From: Thalassospira profundimaris WP0211
GTDB lineage: Bacteria > Pseudomonadota > Alphaproteobacteria > Rhodospirillales > Thalassospiraceae
Direction of reading: 5' to 3'
Assembly (NCBI RefSeq): GCF_000300275.1
Contig: NZ_AMRN01000005.1
Coordinates: 124,001-188,000 of the forward strand
DNA: 64,000 nucleotides
The translations under genes were made by a program, and so were the position numbers. Below are positions 27,556-35,715 of the stretch, in pieces. Within the stretch, counting starts at the first letter, position 1, and each line of letters begins with the position of its first letter. The notes beneath the pieces are model-generated. The model had not been told where the DNA came from and made no database searches. It saw nothing but the letters and a program-made list of their open reading frames with translations.

Positions 27556-28608
27556 TCAATCCTCATCAAGTTCCTCGGCGACGCTGTGAATGATCCGGCG
27601 GTCATATACAAGGATTTCCGGCCGTTTTCCGGGGTATTCAAACTGCGACAGATAGAACCGGATGGCGTTGATGCGCGCACGTTTCTTGTCATCTGACTTC
27701 ACGATCACCCACGGGCTGTCGGTGGTGGAGGTATGAAAGAACATGTCGCGTTTGGCCTCGGTATAGGAATCCCAAAGGTTCTGGGATGCCAGATCAACCG
27801 GGCTCAGTTTCCATTGTTTAAGCGGATCGCTTTGGCGTTGTTTAAAGCGCCGTGCCTGTTCTTTTTTGCTGACCGAGAAATAGAACTTGGTCATGTGGAT
27901 GCCCGATCGGATCAGCATGCGTTCAAGCTCGGGGACGGATTGCAAAAACTCGCTGACGTCAAACATGCTGCAAAAGCCCATCACACGTTCGACCATCGCG
28001 CGGTTGTACCAAGACCGGTCAAACAGGGCGATCTCGCCGCCGCTTGGCAGATGTTCGATATAGCGTTGGAAGTACCATTGCGTCAGTTCGCGGTCGTTGG
28101 GTTTGCCAAGGGCGACAATCCGGGCACCACGCGGATTAAGGTGTTCGGTAAAACGTTTGATCGTGCCGCCCTTGCCAGCGGCATCGCGCCCTTCAAAAAT
28201 GATCAGTGATTTGAGGTTTTCCGCCTTGATCCAGTTTTGCAGTTTCAAAAGCTCGATATGAAGCGGGGCAATCAGTTCCAGATATTGCTTGCCCTGCATC
28301 TTCTTTGCCCGTGCCTTCGGGTTAAGGTCGATATCGGGCGGAAGCTGGTCTTGCGGAATGTTGCGCAGGTTCTGGCTGGTTGTTTTGTTCGGTCCCGAAG
28401 GATGATCATCAATCCGGTCCATGGTCAGGTTTTCGGAATCCAGCAAGAAGTGGTCCTTTGCCTCAGTATCAAGTTTTGAAAGCGCATCTGTGCGGTTGGC
28501 CGCAGATCGGCTTTTACCCGTGCGCCGTGTTGCGTCACCGAGCACGTCATTGCTGTCCTGCTTGGCTGTTTTCACGGTTTTCTTTGACATTTTCTTTTCC
28601 GAGGTCAT
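27556..28608 (-). CDS. ppk2: Polyphosphate kinase 2
   Basis: PPK2 transfers phosphate between polyphosphate and nucleotides. The core has Walker A FEGRDAAGKGG, a Walker B-like LFDRSWYNRA, and the lid segment KFYFSVSKKEQ. The protein has 350 residues including a charged, probably disordered N-terminal extension of about 90 residues before QYLELIAPLHIEL. Start codons at 28608 (MTSEKK) or 28590 (MSKKTV, with GGAAAAG upstream) are both plausible. The motifs fit the one-domain class I group, which mainly phosphorylates nucleoside diphosphates. Confidence 0.92.
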   Translation of the reverse strand: MTSEKKMSKKTVKTAKQDSNDVLGDATRRTGKSRSAANRTDALSKLDTEAKDHFLLDSENLTMDRIDDHPSGPNKTTSQNLRNIPQDQLPPDIDLNPKARAKKMQGKQYLELIAPLHIELLKLQNWIKAENLKSLIIFEGRDAAGKGGTIKRFTEHLNPRGARIVALGKPNDRELTQWYFQRYIEHLPSGGEIALFDRSWYNRAMVERVMGFCSMFDVSEFLQSVPELERMLIRSGIHMTKFYFSVSKKEQARRFKQRQSDPLKQWKLSPVDLASQNLWDSYTEAKRDMFFHTSTTDSPWVIVKSDDKKRARINAIRFYLSQFEYPGKRPEILVYDRRIIHSVAEELDED

Positions 28609-28726
28609 GCGCCCGATTCCGCCGGTTGTGGTCAGATGTAGCCATAACTTTGCGGGATTATTGAAACCATCGCAATGCAATGGATCAAATTGCGACCTGT
28701 TGCGTGCTAAATGAACGTGACGCACG

Positions 28727-28761
28727 AAAAAGCCTGGTCAATGTGAGGGCATTGACCAGGC
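28727..28761 (-). terminator. Terminator after the DUF1127 gene
   Basis: A perfect 12-bp stem, GCCTGGTCAATG (28732-28743) and CATTGACCAGGC (28750-28761), with a 6-base loop. On the minus strand it is followed by TTTTT. It lies about 90 bp past the DUF1127 stop. Confidence 0.85.
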
Positions 28762-28853
28762 CAAGGGTGGGGTGTGCGGTGGCACGAAGGGGGGATCTGT
28801 ATTGCGCGGTGTTCCGTGGGGGCGGGTTACGGCAGGACAGATCCCTTGCAGGG

Positions 28854-29096
28854 TTATCGCAGCGGGAAAGACTGCCGGTACTCTTCTTCGGCCTGGGCAC
28901 GGGTGATCCCGATGTCGGCAAGCTGCTGATCTGACATCCTGAGCAACATCCGACGTTCTTCACGAACCGCAAGCAACCGTGCAAATCGGTTTGAAAGATC
29001 ATTGAGGCGGCTAACAAGGGTGGTAATGAACGTACGGATACTTGCTTTGGGCGGGCGCTCCACGGCAGACGGAGCAGGGCTAAGTGAATAAGCCAT
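28854..29096 (-). CDS. DUF1127 small protein
   Basis: An 80-residue basic protein whose C-terminal half has the DUF1127 (YjiS-like) pattern, LLRMSDQQLADIGITRAQ. Small proteins of this family bind RNA or adjust phosphate and stress responses in some alphaproteobacteria; the role here is unknown. ATG at 29096 is chosen because GGAG lies six bases upstream; an adjacent ATG at 29099 is too close. It is divergent from the LysR gene with a 138-bp gap, an arrangement that often means control by the regulator. Confidence 0.85.
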   Translation of the reverse strand: MAYSLSPAPSAVERPPKASIRTFITTLVSRLNDLSNRFARLLAVREERRMLLRMSDQQLADIGITRAQAEEEYRQSFPLR

Positions 29097-29234
29097 CATT
29101 CTCTCCATGAGTTAATATTGCTAATGCAATGTTTGCTGTTGAAGCCATATTGCGTCTATATTTCGAGCGCGACAAACGAGTATTTCTGATCAAACGGATT
29201 AGGAATTCTAATTCATGATGTTGGAGTGATATCC

Positions 29235-30182
29235 ATGCGGATTCCGCCTTTGCAGTCCGTGCGCGCCTTTGATGCCGCTGCCCGCCATCTGAGCTTTACC
29301 AAGGCGGCCGAAGAGTTGTTTGTCACCCAGGGTGCGATCAGCCAGCAGGTCCGCCAGCTTGAGGAATATCTTGGTTTCAAGCTGTTTCATCGGTTGCCGC
29401 GTCAGATCCATCTGACCGAAGAGGGCGCGCAACTGGCCCAGGCAACCACAGCAGGCTTTTCATGCATTGCCGAGGAGATCGAACGCCTGACCACGATTGA
29501 GGAAGCCGGTGTGGTAACGGTCAGTGTGTTGCAAAGTTTTGCGGTGAAATGGCTGGTGCCGCGTCTCGGGCATTTCCGTGATGCGTATCCTGATATTGAT
29601 GTGCGCATTCATGCCGATGACCGGCTTGTCAATTTACGGACCGAGGGCATTGATCTGGCGGTTCGGTTCGGCAGTGGCAATTATCCAGGGCTGGTGTGCG
29701 AAATGCTGATGCGCGACGAGTCTTTCCCGGTTTGTAGTCCGGCCTATCTTGCCGCCAATCCGGAACTGAAAGAACCGGCCGATGTCGCCGGGCACCAGCT
29801 ATTGCATGATGCGACAACCTTTATTGATCACCCGCATGCCGCCGACTGGGAATTCTGGCTCAACGGTGTCGGTGCCGAAGGCGTTGATGTCAGCCGTGGT
29901 CTTCGCTTTAATTCCGGCGACATGGTCATTCAGGCCGCCCTGATGGGGCAGGGGGTTGCCATGGCGCGCACAAGTCTGGCCGCCCTTGATCTGGCGGCGG
30001 GCAATCTGGTGCGGCCGTTTGCGCAAAGCGTTGCCTCAAGCGGGGCCTATTATCTGGTGTATCCGGAGGAGCACCTGAGACGTCCGCGCGTAAAGGCATT
30101 TGTAAGCTGGCTTAAAAATGAAGTGGCTGAAACCTTGCGCGAAATTGATCCCGATGAAGCGGACGCCCCTGTCGAGGGCTGA
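29235..30182 (+). CDS. LysR family regulator, GcvA-like
   Basis: A transcription factor of 315 residues. The N-terminal winged helix-turn-helix reads LQSVRAFDAAARHLSFTKAA then QGAISQQVRQLEEYLG, the GcvA-type pattern. The effector domain follows from about residue 90 (VTVSVLQSFAVKWLVPRL). GcvA controls glycine cleavage in E. coli, but many LysR proteins of this subfamily have other targets. GGAG eight bases before the ATG at 29235 decides the start over a GTG at 29226. The gene is divergent from the DUF1127 gene and only 2 bp from the convergent DUF1489 stop. Confidence 0.92.
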   Translation: MRIPPLQSVRAFDAAARHLSFTKAAEELFVTQGAISQQVRQLEEYLGFKLFHRLPRQIHLTEEGAQLAQATTAGFSCIAEEIERLTTIEEAGVVTVSVLQSFAVKWLVPRLGHFRDAYPDIDVRIHADDRLVNLRTEGIDLAVRFGSGNYPGLVCEMLMRDESFPVCSPAYLAANPELKEPADVAGHQLLHDATTFIDHPHAADWEFWLNGVGAEGVDVSRGLRFNSGDMVIQAALMGQGVAMARTSLAALDLAAGNLVRPFAQSVASSGAYYLVYPEEHLRRPRVKAFVSWLKNEVAETLREIDPDEADAPVEG

Positions 30183-30184
30183 GC

Positions 30185-30601
30185 TCAGATTAACCCAAGG
30201 TCACGTAATTCATCGGCCATGTCATCGGGCAGGGCATCGGTGCCGCCGCCCTGTTTTTCATCCGGCGGGCATTTATCATCGGGGAAATAGCGCCATCCCT
30301 GAAACGCGCGGTGCGGGTAGGGACGGGTGGCGATCAATTCGTCGTCCAGCACGATGCGGCAATATTTCGTGCCTTCTTCATTGACGTATTCTTCAAGATC
30401 AATGACCTGCTGGCGGCAGCGCACGGCCCCCTTGATTACCCAGTAAATGGATCCGCCATCAAGAATCTCTGCCTTGCGTTTGGGTGTCATGCGTGTGGTG
30501 TGGAAAATGCGCCCGTGCATGGCCTGAAAATAGGTCTGCCATTCCTTCAGGCTTTCGGGGCTTTCTGTGCCGACGCTCAGTTTGATGATGTTCAAAGGCA
30601 T
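30185..30601 (-). CDS. DUF1489 family protein
   Basis: A 138-residue protein matching the DUF1489 family of alphaproteobacteria, with the N-terminus MPLNIIKLSVG and the segments RIFHTTRMTPKR and GSIYWVIKGAVRCRQ. The function is unknown. ATG at 30601 is the natural family start; the frame stays open far upstream but that part is not protein-like. It is divergent from the sulfite reductase operon and ends 2 bp from the LysR gene end. Confidence 0.85.
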   Translation of the reverse strand: MPLNIIKLSVGTESPESLKEWQTYFQAMHGRIFHTTRMTPKRKAEILDGGSIYWVIKGAVRCRQQVIDLEEYVNEEGTKYCRIVLDDELIATRPYPHRAFQGWRYFPDDKCPPDEKQGGGTDALPDDMADELRDLGLI

Positions 30602-30768
30602 ATCAGGAGGGTTTCTTGTGCGGTGGTGTTTAATGACTGATGAGGTAGAACCCGTACGCCGAGCGGTCAATAGTGGATTATTAAAACACAAAAATAAGTG
30701 TAATATATGATATTTCACAAAAAAACTTGACCAATAAGGGGTAATCAGCCAAATTCTGGTGCATAAAA

Positions 30769-30784
30769 GGTCCGATACAGGACC
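30769..30784 (+). promoter_or_regulatory. Small inverted repeat upstream of the cys operon
   Basis: GGTCC-GATACA-GGACC at 30769-30784, 33 bp before the DUF2849 start. It could be an operator for a sulfur regulator or a leader hairpin. The surrounding 30640-30760 is AT-rich, suited to a promoter. No known riboswitch pattern is recognised. Confidence 0.35.
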
Positions 30785-30817
30785 AAACCCGAGAGATTTA
30801 CACGCTGAGAGAACCGA

Positions 30818-31111
30818 ATGTCCCTGCAAGTTGTCACGGCAAACCGTCTGGAAGACGGGTTGGTGGTGTTCCTGACCAGCGATGGTAGCTGGAGCGAAAA
30901 CATCAACGATGCCCGCATCGCTGACGGCAAAGAGGCCGCAGATGCGCTTTTGGCTGAAGCCAGTGCACCCGAACTCGATATCGTGATTGTCGGGCCGTAT
31001 CTGATTGATGTCGAACAGCAGGGCGCGGATATCGTGCCGACAAAATACCGCGAAGTTCTGCGCACCAAAGGTCCGAGTGTCCGCGAAGACCTCGGCTATC
31101 AGGCGGTATAA
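30818..31111 (+). CDS. DUF2849 protein of sulfite reductase operon
   Basis: A 97-residue protein of the DUF2849 family, which in alphaproteobacteria is almost always found next to cysI. The sequence begins MSLQVVTANRLEDGLVVFL and ends with IVPTKYREVLRTKGPSVRED. Its role is not established, but linkage suggests it assists sulfite reductase or assembly of its cofactors. It lies 10 bp before the cysI start. Confidence 0.88.
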   Translation: MSLQVVTANRLEDGLVVFLTSDGSWSENINDARIADGKEAADALLAEASAPELDIVIVGPYLIDVEQQGADIVPTKYREVLRTKGPSVREDLGYQAV

Positions 31112-31121
31112 GGAGAGCCCC

Positions 31122-32777
31122 ATGTATCGTTATGACGATTTTGACCGCCAGCTTGTCCATGAACGGACTGAACAGTTCCGCGAACAGGTAAAACGCCGCC
31201 TTGCCGGTGACATTACCGAGGAACAGTTCCGTCCGCTGCGTCTGATGAACGGTGTGTATCTTCAGCTGCACGCCTATATGCTGCGCGTTGCCGTTCCGTA
31301 CGGCACGCTGCGCGCTGACCAGCTGCGCCAGCTTGGCATGATTGCGCGGGTCTATGACAAGGGTTATGGCCATTTCACCACCCGCCAGAACATCCAGTAT
31401 AATTGGCCGAAACTTGATGAGATCCCTGATGCGTTGCTCGACCTTGCCAAGGTCGAAATGCATGCGATCCAGACATCAGGCAACTGCATTCGTAACACCA
31501 CGACTGACCAGTATGCCGGTGCTGCGGCCGATGAAATCGAAGACCCGCGCCCCTATTGCGAACTGATCCGTCAGTGGTCGACCTTCCATCCGGAATTCAC
31601 CTATCTGCCGCGCAAGTTCAAGATCGCCGTGACCGGATCGCCAAATGACCGTGCCGCGGTGAAGGTGCATGATATCGGTCTTCGCATGCATCAGAACGAT
31701 GCAGGTGAAACCGGCTTTGAAGTCATGGTTGGCGGTGGCCTTGGTCGTACGCCGTTTGTCGGCAAGACCATCCGCGAGTTTATCGGCAAGAACGATTTGT
31801 TCTCCTATCTCGAAGCCATCCTGCGCGTTTATAACCGCTTTGGCCGTCGTGATAACAAGTACAAGGCGCGCATCAAGATCCTCGTTCACGAGGAAGGCAT
31901 TGATAAAATCCGCGAGCTTGTCGAAGAGGAATGGGCCCAGATCAAGGACGGGTCGCTGCGCGTTGATGATGCGGAAATCGTCCATTACATCGAACAGTTT
32001 GCCCCGCCGGCGTTTGAAGCGCTTTCTGACGACGATGCCGATTTCGAACGTCACAAGTCGGAAAACCGTCGTTTCGCCAACTGGGTGCGTTCGAACGTCA
32101 TCGAACATAAACAGCCGGGCTATGCGATTGCCAACGTATCGCTGAAACCGATTGGCGGCATTCCAGGCGATGCGACCGATACCCAGATGGAACTGGTTGC
32201 TGATCTTTCGGAAAAATACAGCTTTGGCGATGTGCGTGTGACCCACGAACAGAACCTTGTTCTGCCGCATGTCAAAAAGGCCGACCTGTTCGCGGTTTGG
32301 AGCGAACTGGACAAGGCCAACCTTGGCACGGCCAACCTTGGCTATGTTACCGATATCATTTCCTGCCCGGGCCTTGATTATTGCGCCTTGGCAACCGCGC
32401 GTTCGATCCCGCTGTCACAGCGGATTTCCGAACGTTTCGGGGATCTCGATCGTCAACATGACATCGGCGAACTCAAGATCAAGATTTCCGGCTGCATCAA
32501 TGCCTGCGGGCATCACCATGTTGGTCATATCGGTATTCTTGGCCTCGATAAGCGCGGCAAGGAATTCTACCAGATCACGCTGGGTGGCGATGCCAGCCAG
32601 GATGCCTCGATCGGCAAGATCGCCGGTGCCGGTTTCTCCGAAGCCGAAGTGGTCGATGCGATCGAAAGCCTTGTGACCAAATATATTGATATCCGCGAAA
32701 GCGGCGAACGTTTCATCGACACCTACCGTCGTGTCGGCATGGATCCGTTCAAGGAGGTGCTTTATGGCGATCGTTAA
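31122..32777 (+). CDS. cysI: Sulfite reductase hemoprotein (nitrite/sulfite reductase)
   Basis: Reduces sulfite to sulfide with siroheme and a [4Fe-4S] cluster, for cysteine synthesis. It has 551 residues with two repeated ferredoxin-like halves. The first half contains HFTTRQNIQYNW. The cluster Cys motifs are SCPGLDYC and SGCINACGHHH near residues 415-465. ATG at 31122, with GGAG eight bases upstream, fits the family N-terminus MYRYDDFDRQ. The operon partners DUF2849 and DUF934 favour the assimilatory sulfite role over nitrite reduction. It overlaps the next gene by 14 bp. Confidence 0.94.
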   Translation: MYRYDDFDRQLVHERTEQFREQVKRRLAGDITEEQFRPLRLMNGVYLQLHAYMLRVAVPYGTLRADQLRQLGMIARVYDKGYGHFTTRQNIQYNWPKLDEIPDALLDLAKVEMHAIQTSGNCIRNTTTDQYAGAAADEIEDPRPYCELIRQWSTFHPEFTYLPRKFKIAVTGSPNDRAAVKVHDIGLRMHQNDAGETGFEVMVGGGLGRTPFVGKTIREFIGKNDLFSYLEAILRVYNRFGRRDNKYKARIKILVHEEGIDKIRELVEEEWAQIKDGSLRVDDAEIVHYIEQFAPPAFEALSDDDADFERHKSENRRFANWVRSNVIEHKQPGYAIANVSLKPIGGIPGDATDTQMELVADLSEKYSFGDVRVTHEQNLVLPHVKKADLFAVWSELDKANLGTANLGYVTDIISCPGLDYCALATARSIPLSQRISERFGDLDRQHDIGELKIKISGCINACGHHHVGHIGILGLDKRGKEFYQITLGGDASQDASIGKIAGAGFSEAEVVDAIESLVTKYIDIRESGERFIDTYRRVGMDPFKEVLYGDR

Positions 32778-33279
32778 GAATGACAGCGTGATCGAACAGG
32801 AATGGATCACGGTTGACGCCGAAGGCGACCTTCCGGCAAGCGATGAAAACCTTATTGTGCCGCTTGCCCGTTTCAAGGAAGAACGTGACAGCCTTCTGGG
32901 CCGCAATGGCGGCCTGGGGGTGCAGTTGAACCCGGGCGATGCGCCCGAAGATCTGGCAGATGATCTTGACCGTCTGTCGATCATCACGGTCAATTTCCCG
33001 GCCTACACCGATGGCCGTGGATATTCCTATGGCCGGGTGTTGCGTGAACGCATGGGCTTCACCGGCGAGCTTCGCGCGGTTGGCGATGTCCTGCGTGACC
33101 AGATCCTTTATATGCACCGCTGTGGCTTTGACGCCTATGACCTTAAGGTCGAAGGCGAAGTCGCCCTGAACAAGGTGCGCGCCGCACTTAAGGAAATGTC
33201 GGTCTATTATCAGCCGACCGGTGATGGTCGCGTCACGGCACAATCTTTGCGCGAACGTCGTCGCGCCGCTTTGCAGTAA
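32764..33279 (+). CDS. DUF934 protein of sulfite reductase operon
   Basis: A 171-residue protein of the DUF934 family, typically encoded with cysI and often cysH. The conserved segments are FPAYTDGRGYSYGRVLRERM and RAVGDVLRDQILYMHRCGFD. The function is unknown; a role in sulfite reduction is inferred from linkage. It starts inside the end of cysI (14 bp overlap, AGGAG upstream), implying coupled translation. No cysH follows; a terminator lies 59 bp downstream. Confidence 0.9.
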   Translation: MAIVKNDSVIEQEWITVDAEGDLPASDENLIVPLARFKEERDSLLGRNGGLGVQLNPGDAPEDLADDLDRLSIITVNFPAYTDGRGYSYGRVLRERMGFTGELRAVGDVLRDQILYMHRCGFDAYDLKVEGEVALNKVRAALKEMSVYYQPTGDGRVTAQSLRERRRAALQ

Positions 33280-33337
33280 ACGGCGAAAAGTATCCGGCCT
33301 TCGACCATTGTCGAATAAGCCTGAGCCATTCAATCAA

Positions 33338-33371
33338 GGGTCCCCGAACAGGGGGCCCTTTTTCTTTTTCC
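33338..33371 (+). terminator. Terminator of the cysI operon
   Basis: GGGTCCCC (33338-33345) and GGGGGCCC (33351-33358) form an 8-bp stem with one G-U pair and a 5-base loop, followed by TTTTTCTTTTTCC. Confidence 0.88.
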
Positions 33372-33620
33372 ACATGGCTCAATACATTGGAAAGTCTCTA
33401 ATAAGATAGATTACATGATTGATTTCACCATAATCTTTCTACAAATCAAACGTATATATAAGATTATTCTTAAGTTTTATGCTTATACGCAAGGTGTCGT
33501 CACAATGAATAGGCCGATATCACCTAACGCATAGTGACGTAATCACGCGTATATCACGTAATGATTGTAAAAATATAATATGATGAATGAGGTGACAGAG
33601 TAATTGGGAGAACCTCGTTT
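33372..33620 (+). other. AT-rich promoter region of the chemoreceptor gene
   Basis: This 250-bp stretch after the cys terminator is clearly richer in A and T than its neighbours and holds no gene. ATCACG occurs twice in direct orientation 11 bp apart (33542-33547, 33553-33558), a spacing that puts them on the same helix face. GGGAG nine bases before 33621 is the chemoreceptor ribosome binding site. Confidence 0.5.
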
Positions 33621-35288
33621 ATGTCGGTGTTTAATCGTCTCAAAATTTCAACAAAAGTATATGGCGGCTTTGGCGTTGTGCTGGTTTTGCTCGTACTTGC
33701 CTCTCTCTGGTCGGAGTTCTCGATCAGCAGTGTAGGGGATGACTTCGTGCGGTATCGCCATATCGCATTGCAGTCCAACCAAGCAGGCAGGGTGCAGGCC
33801 AACCTGCTTGAAGCACGTGTCTCGGTTAAACACTATCTGCTGACAGGGGACAGTGCCGCTGCAGACAATGTCGATGAGCGTCTGGCGACAGCAATAAAGT
33901 TGAATGACGAACTTGTGGCCCTGCTTGATGAACCGCAAATGATTGAAACGGCGCAATCTGCCGGGGCAAACCTGATCATCTATCGCGATACCTTCGACAA
34001 GGTTGCATCACTGCCGGTGGGGGATCCGGCGCGTGATCAGCTGGTGGCTGATACGCTCGATGAAGTTGGCCCGGTGGTTGCCGAAAATCTTGAAGACTTG
34101 AAACTTTCGGTCAAGGCGGAACAGGATCAAATCGGTCCCCGTGCGACCGAGGCGGCGTCACAGGCGGTGATCGTTACCGCCATTGTCGGCGGTGTCGCGG
34201 TGATCCTTGGTGGTTTTGCCGCGTGGATCATTGGTACGGGTATTTCGCGTCCGATCCGTCAGATCACCGAGGTCATGAAGGAACTGGCCGGTGGCAACAA
34301 GCAGATTGATATTCCGGGCCAGGATCGCCGCGATGAAATCGGCGATATGTCCAAGGCGGTGCTGGTTTTCAAGGAGAACATGATCAAGGCTGAACAGCTC
34401 GCAGCGGAAGAAGCCGAGGCTGTCAAACGTCGCGAAAAACGGGCCGCGAAAATTAACAAGCTGACCGCCAGCTTTGATCAGGACATGTCGGTTATCCTTA
34501 AAACCCTGGCCTCTGCTGCGACCGAGATGCAGTCAACCGCAACCGGCATGAGCAGCACGGCTGAGGAAACAAGTCGTCAGTCGGGCATCGTTGCGGCGGC
34601 CGCCGAACAGGCATCGACCAACGTTCAGACCGTTGCCAGTGCGACCGAACAACTCAGCGCCTCGATTGCTGAAATCACCCAGCAGGTCAGCCAGTCATCG
34701 ACGGTTGCCAATCGCGCAGTCGAAGATGCCGAGAAAACCAACATCCAGATCCGTGGCCTTGCCGAGGCCGCGCAAAAGATCGGTGATGTGGTCGGTCTGA
34801 TCAGCGACATCGCCGAACAAACCAACCTTCTGGCCCTGAATGCCACCATCGAAGCAGCCCGTGCGGGCGATGCCGGCAAAGGCTTTGCCGTTGTCGCGGC
34901 AGAGGTTAAAAACCTTGCGACCGCGACGTCACGCGCGACCGAGGACATCACCAACCAGATCACCGGTATTCAGAATGAAACCGATGGGGCGGTGACGGCG
35001 ATTGGCACGATTTCGTCCACCATCACCGAGATCAGCGAAATATCAGCCGCCATCGCCAGTGCCGTCGAAGAACAGGGTGCCGCCACCCTTGAAATCACCC
35101 GCAACGTTCAGGAAGCCTCCGTCGGTACGACCGAGGTAACATCAAACATCGTCAGTGTGAACGAGGCGGCCGGGTCCACCGGGGCAGCTGCCGAACAGGT
35201 GCTTAGTGCCGCGTCAGAATTGTCGCGTGAATCTGAAAGCCTGCGCCACAAGGTGGAGGCATTCCTGAGCGCGGTACGCGCTGTGTAA
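33621..35288 (+). CDS. Methyl-accepting chemotaxis protein
   Basis: A transmembrane chemoreceptor of 555 residues. Membrane segments lie at about 12-32 and 190-212 and enclose a four-helix-bundle-type periplasmic sensor of about 155 residues. HAMP follows (about 213-265, starting [18 protein letters not shown]). The signalling domain covers about 300-550, with the hairpin tip [20 protein letters not shown], which contacts CheA and CheW. There is no C-terminal CheR-binding pentapeptide. The ligand cannot be predicted. It is a stand-alone gene ending in a clear terminator. Confidence 0.95.
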   Translation: MSVFNRLKISTKVYGGFGVVLVLLVLASLWSEFSISSVGDDFVRYRHIALQSNQAGRVQANLLEARVSVKHYLLTGDSAAADNVDERLATAIKLNDELVALLDEPQMIETAQSAGANLIIYRDTFDKVASLPVGDPARDQLVADTLDEVGPVVAENLEDLKLSVKAEQDQIGPRATEAASQAVIVTAIVGGVAVILGGFAAWIIGTGISRPIRQITEVMKELAGGNKQIDIPGQDRRDEIGDMSKAVLVFKENMIKAEQLAAEEAEAVKRREKRAAKINKLTASFDQDMSVILKTLASAATEMQSTATGMSSTAEETSRQSGIVAAAAEQASTNVQTVASATEQLSASIAEITQQVSQSSTVANRAVEDAEKTNIQIRGLAEAAQKIGDVVGLISDIAEQTNLLALNATIEAARAGDAGKGFAVVAAEVKNLATATSRATEDITNQITGIQNETDGAVTAIGTISSTITEISEISAAIASAVEEQGAATLEITRNVQEASVGTTEVTSNIVSVNEAAGSTGAAAEQVLSAASELSRESESLRHKVEAFLSAVRAV

Positions 35289-35326
35289 TCCTATACATTC
35301 GAACATGGCAAATATGTTCTGACTTA

Positions 35327-35354
35327 GGGGCACTCGTTTGGGTGCCCCTTTTTC
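35327..35354 (+). terminator. Terminator after the chemoreceptor gene
   Basis: GGGGCAC (35327-35333) and GTGCCCC (35342-35348) with an 8-base loop, followed by TTTTTCTG. It lies 38 bp past the stop. A smaller repeat GAACAT/ATGTTC (35301-35319) precedes it. Confidence 0.88.
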
Positions 35355-35715
35355 TGTCTGCATGGCGGGCAGAAAACTTTAGAAAGTTATTATTTTAGAG
35401 TTACTTGAACTGTGCTGCCCGCGAAACCGAGTATCAGCGCCATATTAATCTTTGGTAATATGGATACGTATAGTTTTAGCCAAAAGGGTAGCGTCAGGTC
35501 GCAATATCCTGTATGCAATTAATAGCTGTTTATGTTGGTATTTGAGACAACCTTTAAGGTTTTAGTTGGCTGTTCCTTGCGTGACGATAGCAGCCCGGAA
35601 GGGGATATCTGACCGACATCCGTAGTTTTCGATGTGTGCCATCTTTTGGGCAAAGAAGGTGGTTCTAATCACAGACAGCCGTTCTCTTGATCAAGCGAGG
35701 TGGCCGGAACCATAG
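35355..35715 (+). other. Long AT-rich region upstream of the 445-residue orphan gene
   Basis: A 361-bp gap with no credible gene. It contains a perfect inverted repeat at 35440-35463 and a small palindrome AACCTT-T-AAGGTT at 35549-35561. Its length suggests regulated expression of the downstream gene pair. I could not identify a reliable -10/-35 pair. Confidence 0.5.
35440..35463. promoter_or_regulatory. Perfect inverted repeat upstream of orphan gene
   Basis: CCATATTA (35440-35447) and TAATATGG (35456-35463) with an 8-base spacer. The symmetry and spacing fit a dimeric regulator site better than a terminator, since no T-tract follows. The cognate regulator is unknown. Confidence 0.45.

Noticed and set aside
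33470-33525. Sigma-28 flagellar promoter for the chemoreceptor
   Set aside because: A GCCGATAT-like -10 is present, but no TAAAG-type -35 lies at the right spacing.
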